Assembly (NCBI GenBank): GCA_964439835.1
Contig: CAYTPQ010000035.1
Coordinates: 1-39,896, forward strand
DNA length: 39,896 nt
From: JAGNLM01 sp964439835
GTDB lineage: Bacteria > Pseudomonadota > Gammaproteobacteria > JAABTG01
Reading direction: 5' to 3'
Shown: piece after piece, positions 30,654 through 39,503 of the stretch
How the letters are laid out: each line of letters starts with the position of its first letter
How positions within the stretch are numbered: position 1 is the stretch's first letter
The notes under the pieces: model-generated
Database searches by the model: none
What the model was told of the DNA's origin: nothing
What the model saw: only the letters and a program-made list of their open reading frames with translations
Made by a program: the position numbers and the translations under genes

Positions 30654-31599
30654 GGACTATCAGCGCCTTGTCCTGGAGCGCTGCGACCCGGACCAGCTCG
30701 TCGCGGTCATCGACGGGACCGAGATGCGTCACCGGATCCTGCCCGCTGGAGCGCTCAACGTCCGGATCGAGAAGCTGCACCTCAGCTCGGGCGTGGTGCA
30801 GAGCGGCCGCTACGGCATGGGCGTCCTGGCGGATGGGGCCCTGCCGGGCGGGGTGGTCACCGTCGGCTTCATACTGGACGCGCCGGCCGAGGTCACCATC
30901 AACGGGTTCCTCTGCCCCCCGCTGAGCGTGCAGCTATACGGCGAAGGCTGCGAGCTCAGCTACCGCGCGCCGCCCAGGAGCGCTTGGCTCGCCTACTGCA
31001 TCGAGCGGGAGCGCATCCAGCAGGCGGCACTCGACCTCTACGAAAGGCCCCTGCCGCTGCCGGAGCAGGGCTCCGTCAGCATTCAGCCCGAGGCGCCGGC
31101 TGCGCGGCGGATTGCCACCATCATCCAGGCCCTGTTCGCCGTTGGGGCGCGGGCCGGGTCCGGAAAGACTATCAACCCCCTCTGGGTGTCACTGGAAGAC
31201 CAGCTTCACTACGACATCGCTTGCGCCCTCAACGGGGGGACCGAAAGCGGCGGGACCCTGAAGCACGTGGCGCAGCGGCGCCGTCTGATGGCGCGTGCGG
31301 AGGAGTATCTGCGCGATCACGCCGGTGAGCCCTTCCGCCTGAGCGAGCTGACCACGGCGACCGGCGTGAGCCAGCGCATGCTCGAGTACCACTTCAGCCG
31401 CCTCTACGGCGTGAACCCGCATACCTGGTATCGGTGCATGAGGCTCAATGCGGTGCACCGCGATCTCCAGCGCGCCCGAGGAACCGGCGAGCGCATCGGC
31501 GACATTGCGATGCGCTGGGGGTTCTTCCACCTGGGCCGCTTTTCTGAGGACTATCGCCGCCTGTTCGGCGAGCGCCCGCGGGACACCCTGATGCGGTAA
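30652..31599 (+). CDS. AraC family transcriptional regulator
   Basis: A 315-residue regulator. The N-terminal two thirds is a sensor domain without a recognised ligand motif. The C-terminal ~100 residues hold the two helix-turn-helix units of AraC/XylS proteins (FRLSELTTATGVSQRMLEYHFSRLYGVNPHTWYRCMRLN and later IGDIAMRWGFFHLGRFSEDYRRLFGERP). GGGAGGG precedes the ATG. It lies 284 bp upstream of the arylsulfatase gene on the same strand and is the obvious candidate to control it; this is an inference from position. Confidence 0.9.
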   Translation: MDYQRLVLERCDPDQLVAVIDGTEMRHRILPAGALNVRIEKLHLSSGVVQSGRYGMGVLADGALPGGVVTVGFILDAPAEVTINGFLCPPLSVQLYGEGCELSYRAPPRSAWLAYCIERERIQQAALDLYERPLPLPEQGSVSIQPEAPAARRIATIIQALFAVGARAGSGKTINPLWVSLEDQLHYDIACALNGGTESGGTLKHVAQRRRLMARAEEYLRDHAGEPFRLSELTTATGVSQRMLEYHFSRLYGVNPHTWYRCMRLNAVHRDLQRARGTGERIGDIAMRWGFFHLGRFSEDYRRLFGERPRDTLMR

Positions 31600-31777
31600 G
31601 GCCGGGAGGCCGTCAGGGGGAGGCGGGGTAACCCCCCGGGGAGTGCGTCGCCACCGACTGGGGTCGCGGCGAGGCTCCTCTCCCCCGCGCCCGCGCCGTG
31701 CTCAACGTGTCGGGCCGGCACGTCTCCGGCGGATGCCTGCGCCGGGAGACCTTTCGCAATCCGGATAGACGGCTGTC

Positions 31778-31790
31778 ACCTAACATAGGT
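31778..31790 (+). promoter_or_regulatory. small palindrome upstream of the arylsulfatase gene
   Basis: ACCTAACATAGGT, a 5-bp perfect dyad around ACA, lies 94 bp before the sulfatase start in an AT-richer patch of the 284-bp spacer. It could be an operator, for instance for the AraC-type protein encoded upstream. No second copy was seen in this spacer. Confidence 0.3.
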
Positions 31791-31883
31791 AATGTGTGCG
31801 TGGTTCCTGAGTCTCGCGGTTGGACATCGCGCGGTCTCGGACCCGGGCAGCAAGAACTCATGGCGTTTCGGGAGGTGGAGAGC

Positions 31884-33461
<1,578 letters not shown>

Positions 33462-33496
33462 CCGGCGCCGCCCGGTGCGTGTGAGCAACCGGAGAG

Positions 33497-33526
33497 CGGC
33501 GGGAGGGCGACCTCCCGCCGTTTCTT
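33497..33526 (+). terminator. rho-independent terminator after the arylsulfatase gene
   Basis: A 10-bp perfect stem, CGGCGGGAGG (33497-33506) with CCTCCCGCCG (33511-33520), closed by a GCGA (GNRA) tetraloop and followed by TTTCTTGCTTTC. Confidence 0.9.
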
Positions 33527-33566
33527 GCTTTCGAGTGCCCCCCGGCCAACCGAGGACACCTTGACC

Positions 33567-34562
33567 ATGCGATTTCTCACGCGGACCTTGTGGGCCATGG
33601 CCGCCGCGCTGCTGGCGACCACCGCCCCGGCCGAGGGCGACCCGCTGCCGTCCTGGAACGCGGGCGCCGCCCGCACGGCGATCACCGAGTTCGTCAGCCG
33701 GGTCACCCGGGCGGGTGGACCCGACTACGTGCCGCCGCCCGAGCGTGTCGCCGTCTTCGACAACGACGGCACGCTCTGGTCGGAGCAACCGATGTACGTG
33801 CAGCTCGCCTTCGCGCTCGATCGGGTGAAGGCCCTTGCCCCGCAGCACCCCGAGTGGCGAGACAGGCAACCCTTCAAGGCTGCGCTGGAGGGCGACGGGA
33901 AGGCCCTGGCGGAGGCCGGTGAGCACGGCCTGCTCGAGCTGGTGATGGCCACCCACGCCGGTAACACGACCGAGGAGTTCGGGCAGGTCGTGAAGGACTG
34001 GCTGACCACGGCCCGGCACCCGAGGACTGGCCGGCCCTACACAGAGATGGTCTACCAGCCGATGCGGGAGCTGCTCGCCTACCTGGGGGCCAACGGCTTC
34101 AAGACCTTCATCGTCTCCGGCGGCGGCGTCGAGTTCATGCGGCCCTGGACGGAGGTGGTCTACGGCGTGCCCCCCGAGCAGGTGATCGGCAGCAGCGTCA
34201 AGACGAAGTACGAGGTGCGCGACGGCAAGCCGGCGCTCGTGCGCCTGCCCGAGATCGACTTCATCGACGACAAGGCCGGCAAGCCCGTCGGGATCCACGC
34301 CCACATCGGCCGCCGGCCCATCGCCGCCTTCGGCAACTCCGACGGCGACTTCCAGATGCTCGAATGGACGACGGCCGGCCCCGGCCCGCGCCTGGGGGTG
34401 CTGGTCCACCACGACGACGCCGAGCGCGAGTACGCCTATGATCGCGAGAGCACCGTGGGCCGGCTCGACAGGGCGCTCGACGAGGCGCCGCGCCGGGGGT
34501 GGGTGCTGGTGAGCATGCGGGGGGACTGGCGGCAGGTGTTCGCACCCTACGAGCTGAGGTGA
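33567..34562 (+). CDS. exported HAD-family phosphatase
   Basis: A 331-residue HAD hydrolase with a signal peptide (about residues 1-23). Motif I is VFDNDGTLW with D65 and D67; motif II is FIVSGGG with S184; motif III is the Lys of DDKAGKP near K236; motif IV is FGNSDGDFQM (D259, D261). It resembles phosphoserine-phosphatase-like HADs but is predicted periplasmic, so the substrate is likely an extracytoplasmic phosphate ester; this is inferred. The ATG at 33567 has GAGG about 11 nt upstream. The gene follows the sulfatase terminator and is 19 bp from the multiheme cytochrome gene, probably one transcript. Confidence 0.85.
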   Translation: MRFLTRTLWAMAAALLATTAPAEGDPLPSWNAGAARTAITEFVSRVTRAGGPDYVPPPERVAVFDNDGTLWSEQPMYVQLAFALDRVKALAPQHPEWRDRQPFKAALEGDGKALAEAGEHGLLELVMATHAGNTTEEFGQVVKDWLTTARHPRTGRPYTEMVYQPMRELLAYLGANGFKTFIVSGGGVEFMRPWTEVVYGVPPEQVIGSSVKTKYEVRDGKPALVRLPEIDFIDDKAGKPVGIHAHIGRRPIAAFGNSDGDFQMLEWTTAGPGPRLGVLVHHDDAEREYAYDRESTVGRLDRALDEAPRRGWVLVSMRGDWRQVFAPYELR

Positions 34563-34581
34563 GGCCCGGAATGGGCGGGCG

Positions 34582-36915
34582 ATGAGCGATCGCACCCACG
34601 TGGGGGCCCGTCCGTCGGCGCTGCTGCTGTGCGCCCTCCTGGGGTCGACGGCCGGGCTGACGCCGGTCGGCTTGGCGGAGACCACGGCCACCGATCCCCC
34701 GCACGAGGGGTACGTGGGCCGTGGGGCGTGCCAGGCCTGTCACGCGGCCGAGGCGGCGGCCTGGCAGGGCTCCCATCACGACCGCGCGATGGAGGAGGCC
34801 ACCCCGCAGACCGTGCTCGGCGACTTCAACGACGGGCGCTTCGACCACGCGGGCGTCGAGTCCCGATTCTTTCGCCAGGAGGGGCGCTTCATCGTACGCA
34901 CCGACGGCCCGGACGGACGGCCTGCCGAGTTTCCGGTGCGCTACACCTTCGGGGTCTACCCCCTGCAGCAGTACCTGGTCGAGCTCCCCGGCGGGCGGCT
35001 GCAGGCCCTGGGCCTGGCCTGGGACAGCCGGCCGGCGGAGGCGCGTGGGCAGCGCTGGATCCACCTCTACCCGGGTCAGGACGTCACCCCCTCGGACCCG
35101 CTGCACTGGACCGGCCGGTTGCAGAACTGGAACTACATGTGCGCGGAGTGCCACTCCACCGATCTGCGCAAGGGCTACGACGCCGCCGGCGATCGGTACC
35201 GCACGACCTGGGCCGAGATCGACGTCAGTTGCGAGGCCTGCCACGGACCGGGCGCGGCCCACCTGGCGTGGGCCAGGGCCCGCGAGCGGGGTGAGGCCAC
35301 GGGCGCGCCGGACAGGGGACTCGCGGTGGCGCTCGACGAGCGTCGCGGCGTGAGCTGGACGATGGAGGCCGAGCGCGGCATTGCCCGCCGCAGCCAGCCC
35401 CGGGCGACGGCCCGCGAGATCGAGACCTGTGCGCGCTGCCACTCGCGCCGCGCCCTGCTGGACGAGCCCTACCTGCACGGTCGTCCCATCGGTGACACCC
35501 ACCGGGTGAGCCTCCTCGATGAGGGGCTCTACTTCGCCGACGGGCAGATCCGCGACGAGGTCTACGAATACGGGTCCTATCTGCAGAGCGCGATGCACCG
35601 GGCCGGGGTGACCTGCAGCGACTGCCACGAGCCCCACGGTCTGCGCCTGCGAGGGCAGGGCAACGCGCTCTGCGCGGGTTGCCACCTGGCCGACCGCTTC
35701 GACACCCCTCAGCACCACCGTCACCCCGCCGGCTCTCCGGGCGCCGCCTGCGTCGCCTGTCACATGCCGGCCCGCACCTATATGGTTGTCGACGACAGGC
35801 GCGACCACAGCTTCCGCGTGCCCCGGCCCGACCTCTCCCGAAAGGTCGGGTCACCTGACCCCTGCACCGGCTGTCACCAGGACCGGGACCCCGGCTGGGC
35901 GGCGGAGGTGGTGAGCCGCTGGCACGGGCCCGACGGGCGGCAGGGCCGACCCCACTACGGCGAGGTGCTGCACGCCGGCCGCACCGGCGAGGGCCCGGAT
36001 ACCGAGGGCCGCCTGCTCGGGCTGGCGGGCGACAGTCAGGCCCCGGCGATCGTCCGGGCCACGGCGCTGGACCTGCTCACGCGCTACCTGACGGAGCGCT
36101 CGCTGCTCACCCTCTCCCGTGCAGTGGGCGACGCCGATCCCCTGGTCCGGCGGGCGGCCCTCGGCACGCTCGAGGCCCTGCCGCCGGCGATGCGCCTGCG
36201 CCTCGGTGCCGAGCGCCTAACCGACCCCGTTCGCGACGTACGCCTGGAGGCGGCGCGGGTACTGGCCGAGCTGACCCGGTCGAAGCTCCCCGAGGCGCGG
36301 CAGCGGGCCCTTGCTGCCGCCCTGGACGAATACCGGGCGGCCCAGGGTTTCGCCGCCGAGCAGCCGGAGGCCTACCTGAACCTTGGTCTTCTGGCCATCC
36401 GCACGGGTGACGCCGCCGGGGCCGAGGCGGCCTACCGGCGCTCGCTCGCCCTCGACCCGGCTTTCGTCCCCGGGTACGCCAACCTGGCGGACCTGTACCG
36501 CGCGCGAGGCCAGGAGGCGGAGGCCGAGCGGGTGCTGACCGAGGGCCTGGCGCATGCGCCGGAGAGCGCCGACCTCCACCACGCGGTCGGCCTGCTGCGG
36601 GTGCGCCAGAAGCGCCTGCCCCAGGCCGTGGCCGCACTCGGCCGCGCGGCCGAGCTCGCGCCCGACAACGCCCACTTCGCCTACGTGCACGCGGTGGCGC
36701 TCAGGGAGAGCGAAGGTCTGGCCGCGGCCGTCGCCGCGCTCGAGCGGGCGCGTGGACGACAACCCTACGACCGGGAGCTGCTGGCCGCGCTGGCCTCGTA
36801 CCTGGCGGAATCCGGCCGCCGGCCGGAGGCCCTGGCCATGGCCGAGCAACTCACGCGGCTCGCCCCGGGCGTCGCCGACTACGACGGGCTGCGGCGGTCC
36901 CTCGCGCCGCCCTGA
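34582..36915 (+). CDS. exported octaheme c-type cytochrome with HEAT-like and TPR repeats
   Basis: A 777-residue protein with a signal peptide (about residues 12-32). Eight CXXCH heme motifs lie at C50, C187, C217, C283, C345, C364, C390 and C428; many extra His residues could serve as distal ligands. Residues about 475-585 are HEAT-like helical repeats (for example GDADPLVRRAALGTLEALPP and DPVRDVRLEAARVLAEL). Residues about 595-770 are four to five tetratricopeptide repeats (YLNLGLLAIRTGDAAGAEAAYRRSLALDP and following). Such multiheme-TPR proteins occur in many environmental bacteria, but their electron donors and acceptors are mostly unknown. A periplasmic electron-transfer scaffold is the natural reading. 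The context, exported phosphatase and sulfatase, gives no redox partner. The ribosome-binding site is weak. Confidence 0.88.
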   Translation: MSDRTHVGARPSALLLCALLGSTAGLTPVGLAETTATDPPHEGYVGRGACQACHAAEAAAWQGSHHDRAMEEATPQTVLGDFNDGRFDHAGVESRFFRQEGRFIVRTDGPDGRPAEFPVRYTFGVYPLQQYLVELPGGRLQALGLAWDSRPAEARGQRWIHLYPGQDVTPSDPLHWTGRLQNWNYMCAECHSTDLRKGYDAAGDRYRTTWAEIDVSCEACHGPGAAHLAWARARERGEATGAPDRGLAVALDERRGVSWTMEAERGIARRSQPRATAREIETCARCHSRRALLDEPYLHGRPIGDTHRVSLLDEGLYFADGQIRDEVYEYGSYLQSAMHRAGVTCSDCHEPHGLRLRGQGNALCAGCHLADRFDTPQHHRHPAGSPGAACVACHMPARTYMVVDDRRDHSFRVPRPDLSRKVGSPDPCTGCHQDRDPGWAAEVVSRWHGPDGRQGRPHYGEVLHAGRTGEGPDTEGRLLGLAGDSQAPAIVRATALDLLTRYLTERSLLTLSRAVGDADPLVRRAALGTLEALPPAMRLRLGAERLTDPVRDVRLEAARVLAELTRSKLPEARQRALAAALDEYRAAQGFAAEQPEAYLNLGLLAIRTGDAAGAEAAYRRSLALDPAFVPGYANLADLYRARGQEAEAERVLTEGLAHAPESADLHHAVGLLRVRQKRLPQAVAALGRAAELAPDNAHFAYVHAVALRESEGLAAAVAALERARGRQPYDRELLAALASYLAESGRRPEALAMAEQLTRLAPGVADYDGLRRSLAPP

Positions 36916-37142
36916 CCGCAGGGCGCGGGTGACCAAGGAAGGGGTGAAGCCCCTTGATGGAAAGGCGTGTGGTGCGGTTGAGGGAGCAACACAGGCAATC
37001 AGGGCAAGGGCTGGCGGGCAGGTTTGAGGAATCTACCCCCAGAACTACCCCCATCCAGTCAATGTGCCCCCCTCTCGGGGCAAGCTCGGCGCCCGAGCCC
37101 GTACCCCTGCGGGTCCACTGCCCGGCCAGTCGCCCCCCGGGG

Positions 37143-37157
37143 CGTTAGCGGGTAACG
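37143..37157. repeat. 15-bp palindrome copy 1, downstream of the RHH-like gene
   Basis: CGTTAGCGGGTAACG: a perfect CGTTA/TAACG dyad around five bases, ending one base before the stop codon of the 37159-37383 gene (minus strand). It is identical to the copy at 37395-37409. Confidence 0.75.
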
Positions 37158-37158
37158 A

Positions 37159-37383
37159 CTACTCGTTCTCCTCGTACCCCGGTATCGGGCACCCCTGCCG
37201 GTGCCACTCTTCCACGATGAGCCTGCCGATGAGGGCGGTCTTCGTCTCGCCGGTCGTCGCGGTTAGGTAGCGGACCTTGTTCTCGATCTCCAGGGGCAGG
37301 ACTACAGCCACGGGTCGAAGCTCCCCGCGACGCTGGCGGTCCTTGTAGCGACGCTGGCGCTCGGCACTGGTCATGGCAGGCAC
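37159..37383 (-). CDS. small putative ribbon-helix-helix-like DNA-binding protein
   Basis: A 74-residue protein starting MPAMTSAERQRRYKDRQRRGELRPVAVVLP. The basic helical start, a short strand (VAVVLPLEIENKV) and a following pair of helices suggest an RHH-type or related small regulator, but the fold call is inferred. GTG 37383 has GGAG eight bases upstream; ATG 37374 is in frame without a clear site. A 15-bp palindrome is repeated three times, twice immediately upstream and once at its 3' end, which fits autoregulation. It belongs to an accessory patch with a tyrosine recombinase 340 bp upstream on the same strand. Confidence 0.65.
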   Translation of the reverse strand: MPAMTSAERQRRYKDRQRRGELRPVAVVLPLEIENKVRYLTATTGETKTALIGRLIVEEWHRQGCPIPGYEENE

Positions 37384-37394
37384 GGGCTGGTCTC

Positions 37395-37409
37395 CGTTAG
37401 CGGGTAACG
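37395..37409. promoter_or_regulatory. 15-bp palindrome copy 2, operator candidate
   Basis: CGTTAGCGGGTAACG, 12 bp upstream of the GTG of the RHH-like gene. Its start is 30 bp from the start of copy 3. A possible -10 (TATCCT, complement of 37413-37418) lies exactly between copies 2 and 3, so a protein bound to both would cover the promoter. Confidence 0.65.
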
Positions 37410-37424
37410 GACAGGATAGGCTAG

Positions 37425-37439
37425 CGTTACCGGATAACG
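37425..37439. promoter_or_regulatory. 15-bp palindrome copy 3, operator candidate
   Basis: CGTTACCGGATAACG keeps the CGTTA/TAACG arms with a changed centre (CCGGA for GCGGG). Conserved arms with a variable centre are the expected pattern for a dyad recognised by a dimeric protein. Confidence 0.65.
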
Positions 37440-37721
37440 CAAGGGTGAGGGGCTAATGCCCCCCTCCGGCCCCGATGCCGGGGCACCGTGCCGCAGCGGC
37501 ACCTCCAGCCGGGCCAGCTCGTCCATCGTCTGGTCGAGGTCGCGGGCAACGCCCGCGCCGGCGACCTTGCCACTCCTCGCCTCGGCCCTCGGGCTCGCGG
37601 GCTTCGCACTCCGACGACGCCGGGCAGCGGCCTGACCCCCTCAGCCGGGGGAGCCTCTGCAGGGAGCTCGAGCAGCGTCGGGAGGGCGGGCGCCCGAGCA
37701 CCTCCCGACGCCGTTGCCCAC
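37440..37721. other. spacer with a possible degraded reading frame
   Basis: No confident gene. On the minus strand one frame reads VARDLDQTMDELARLEVPL (about 37490-37550), which looks protein-like, but it has no supported start, is interrupted upstream by a stop near 37640, and its 3' part runs through the palindromes. It could be a remnant of a cargo gene of the adjacent recombinase locus. Confidence 0.35.
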
Positions 37722-38363
37722 TCAAACCTCGGTCTGCTCGGCGATCTCCAGGGCGTCGTCGACCTCGACCCCCAGGTAGCGCACGGTGCTCTCAATCCGG
37801 CTGTGGCCGAGCAGCAGTTGCACCGCCCGCAGGTTCCGGGTCCGGCGATAGATGAGCGTCGCCTTGGTCCGGCGCAGCGAGTGGGCGCCGTAGTCCCTCG
37901 GGTCGAGCCCGACCAGTGCGACCCAGCGCTTCACGAGCCGGGCGAACTGCCGGGTCGACAGGTGGGCGCGGCCCGAACGGCTCGGGAAGAGCGGATCGGC
38001 GGCCCCGAGCTTCGCCCGGGCGAGCCAGACCTGGACCGCCTCGCGGGTCGGCTCGGTAAGCTCGAAGCGCACCGGCCGGCCGGTCTTCTGCTGCAGCACG
38101 GTGGCGCGGGCGAGGACATGCTCGCCGTGGGCGATGTCGGCTACCCGCAGGCGCACCAGGTCACAGCCGCGCAGCTTGCTGTCGACGGCGAGATTGAAGA
38201 GCGCCAGGTCGCGGACCCGGCCAGCCAGCTGCAGGTGCAGCCGGATGCCCCAGAGGTCCTTCAGCTTCAGCGGCGGCTTCTGGCCGACGAGCCGGCCCTT
38301 GTTCCAGGGCCGCCGGGCCGTCGTGCTCTGTTGACCAGACTCATCGTGGGTACGTGGGTACAT
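37722..38363 (-). CDS. short tyrosine recombinase/integrase
   Basis: A 213-residue recombinase comprising essentially only the catalytic domain. Candidate active-site residues are R65 (DSKLRGCDL), K93 (VLQQKTGRPV), H161 and R164 (HSLRRTKATLIYRR), H187 (LLLGHSRIESTVRY) and Y196, so the set looks complete. It lacks the N-terminal core-binding domain of phage integrases, which is normal for this short proteobacterial subgroup. The start is ATG 38363, with GGAGGAG buried in a 12-bp hairpin just upstream. It might mobilise the neighbouring accessory segment, but no element boundaries are proven. Confidence 0.88.
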   Translation of the reverse strand: MYPRTHDESGQQSTTARRPWNKGRLVGQKPPLKLKDLWGIRLHLQLAGRVRDLALFNLAVDSKLRGCDLVRLRVADIAHGEHVLARATVLQQKTGRPVRFELTEPTREAVQVWLARAKLGAADPLFPSRSGRAHLSTRQFARLVKRWVALVGLDPRDYGAHSLRRTKATLIYRRTRNLRAVQLLLGHSRIESTVRYLGVEVDDALEIAEQTEV

Positions 38364-38365
38364 GG

Positions 38366-38398
38366 CCTGTCTCCTCCAGTGGAAACGGAGAAGACAGG
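38366..38398 (-). promoter_or_regulatory. hairpin sequestering the recombinase ribosome-binding site
   Basis: Read on the minus strand, CCTGTCTTCTCC (38387-38398) and GGAGGAGACAGG (38366-38377) pair over 12 positions (11 Watson-Crick, one G-U) around a nine-base loop. The right arm contains the GGAGGAG Shine-Dalgarno, and the stem ends two bases before the ATG at 38363. If it forms in the mRNA, it should restrict translation of the recombinase. Confidence 0.6.
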
Positions 38399-38720
38399 GT
38401 GCGCCCCCAGCGCCCCGCAGTAGTCCTGATCGCCCCCTCCGAGGATCGGCCCGGCCACCACCCCGGGAGGTCCGCTACCTGGGGGTGAGCGGTCCCTCCC
38501 TCGGGGGCGGGGTAGGGAAGGTCCCGGCCATGAGCCGTCACTCCCAACTGCGGGAACGGGGAATTCGGGGAGCCATCAAGGAGAACCCCGTCGCACAGGT
38601 GGGCGGTAGCCGCCCTGGGGACCGACCCGCGCTATCATCCGCCACCGACTGGCCCAGGCCCTGATCGAGAACTGTGAGCCCGCGCTTGCTTTCGCGTCGA
38701 CGGACACCCTAGCGACCCCT
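38399..38720. other. divergent spacer between the recombinase and DUF4239 genes
   Basis: About 320 bp with no supported gene. It must carry promoters for both neighbours. TATCAT at 38633-38638 is a possible -10 for the DUF4239 gene without a good -35. The sequence is GC-rich with several short imperfect hairpins. Confidence 0.4.
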
Positions 38721-39503
38721 ATGGACAACATCCTGACCTATTCTTCGCTCGCCCTCGGCCTCTTCGGGGGCATGCTGCTCCTGATCGAGATCGGCCGTCG
38801 GGTCGGCGTGCGGCGGTTGGCAGCCGACCCGGAGGGCGCGCGCACCGGGACCGGGGCGATCGAGGGCGCGATCTTCGCCCTGCTTGGCCTGCTGATCGCC
38901 TTCACCTTCACCGGAGCGGCCTCGCGGTTCGACGAACGCCGGCACCTGGTGGTCGAGGAGGCCAACGCCATCGGCACCGCCTACCTGCGGCTCGACACCC
39001 TGGCGGCCGATGCGCAGCCCGCTCTGCGTGAGGCCTTCCGGCGCTACCTGGATACGCGCCTGGAGGTCTACGGGATGCTGCCCACCGACATTGACGCGGC
39101 GCTCGCCGCCCTCGCTCGTGCCAACGCGATCCAGGGCGAGATCTGGCACGCAGCGGTCGATGCGGTCCAGGCCCCGGGCGCCCTGCCGGCGGCCCCCATG
39201 CTGCTCCTGCCCGCCCTGAACCAGATGTTCGACATCACGACCACCCGGACCATGGCGACGCGCACGCACCCCCCGAGCGCCATCTTCGGGATGCTCTTCG
39301 CCCTAGCCCTGGCGAGTGCGCTGTTGGCCGGATACGCGATGGCGGGCGGCAAGTCCCTCAGCTGGCTGCATGCCGTCGGTTTCGCGGCGGTGATGGCGGC
39401 GTCCGTTTACATCATCCTCGACCTAGAGTTCCCGCGTGTTGGTCTCATCCGGCTCGACACCTTCGACCACGCCCTGGTCGAGTTGCGGGCCAGCATGGAC
39501 TGA
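38721..39503 (+). CDS. bestrophin-like (DUF4239) membrane protein
   Basis: A 260-residue inner-membrane protein with four hydrophobic helices (about residues 7-24, 49-68, 190-209 and 217-236). Between helices two and three lies a long soluble helical section beginning FDERRHLVVEEANAIGTAYLRLD, characteristic of the DUF4239/bestrophin-like family. The function is uncertain; bestrophins proper are anion channels, but bacterial DUF4239 proteins are poorly characterised. Single gene, unlinked to neighbours. Confidence 0.82.
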   Translation: MDNILTYSSLALGLFGGMLLLIEIGRRVGVRRLAADPEGARTGTGAIEGAIFALLGLLIAFTFTGAASRFDERRHLVVEEANAIGTAYLRLDTLAADAQPALREAFRRYLDTRLEVYGMLPTDIDAALAALARANAIQGEIWHAAVDAVQAPGALPAAPMLLLPALNQMFDITTTRTMATRTHPPSAIFGMLFALALASALLAGYAMAGGKSLSWLHAVGFAAVMAASVYIILDLEFPRVGLIRLDTFDHALVELRASMD

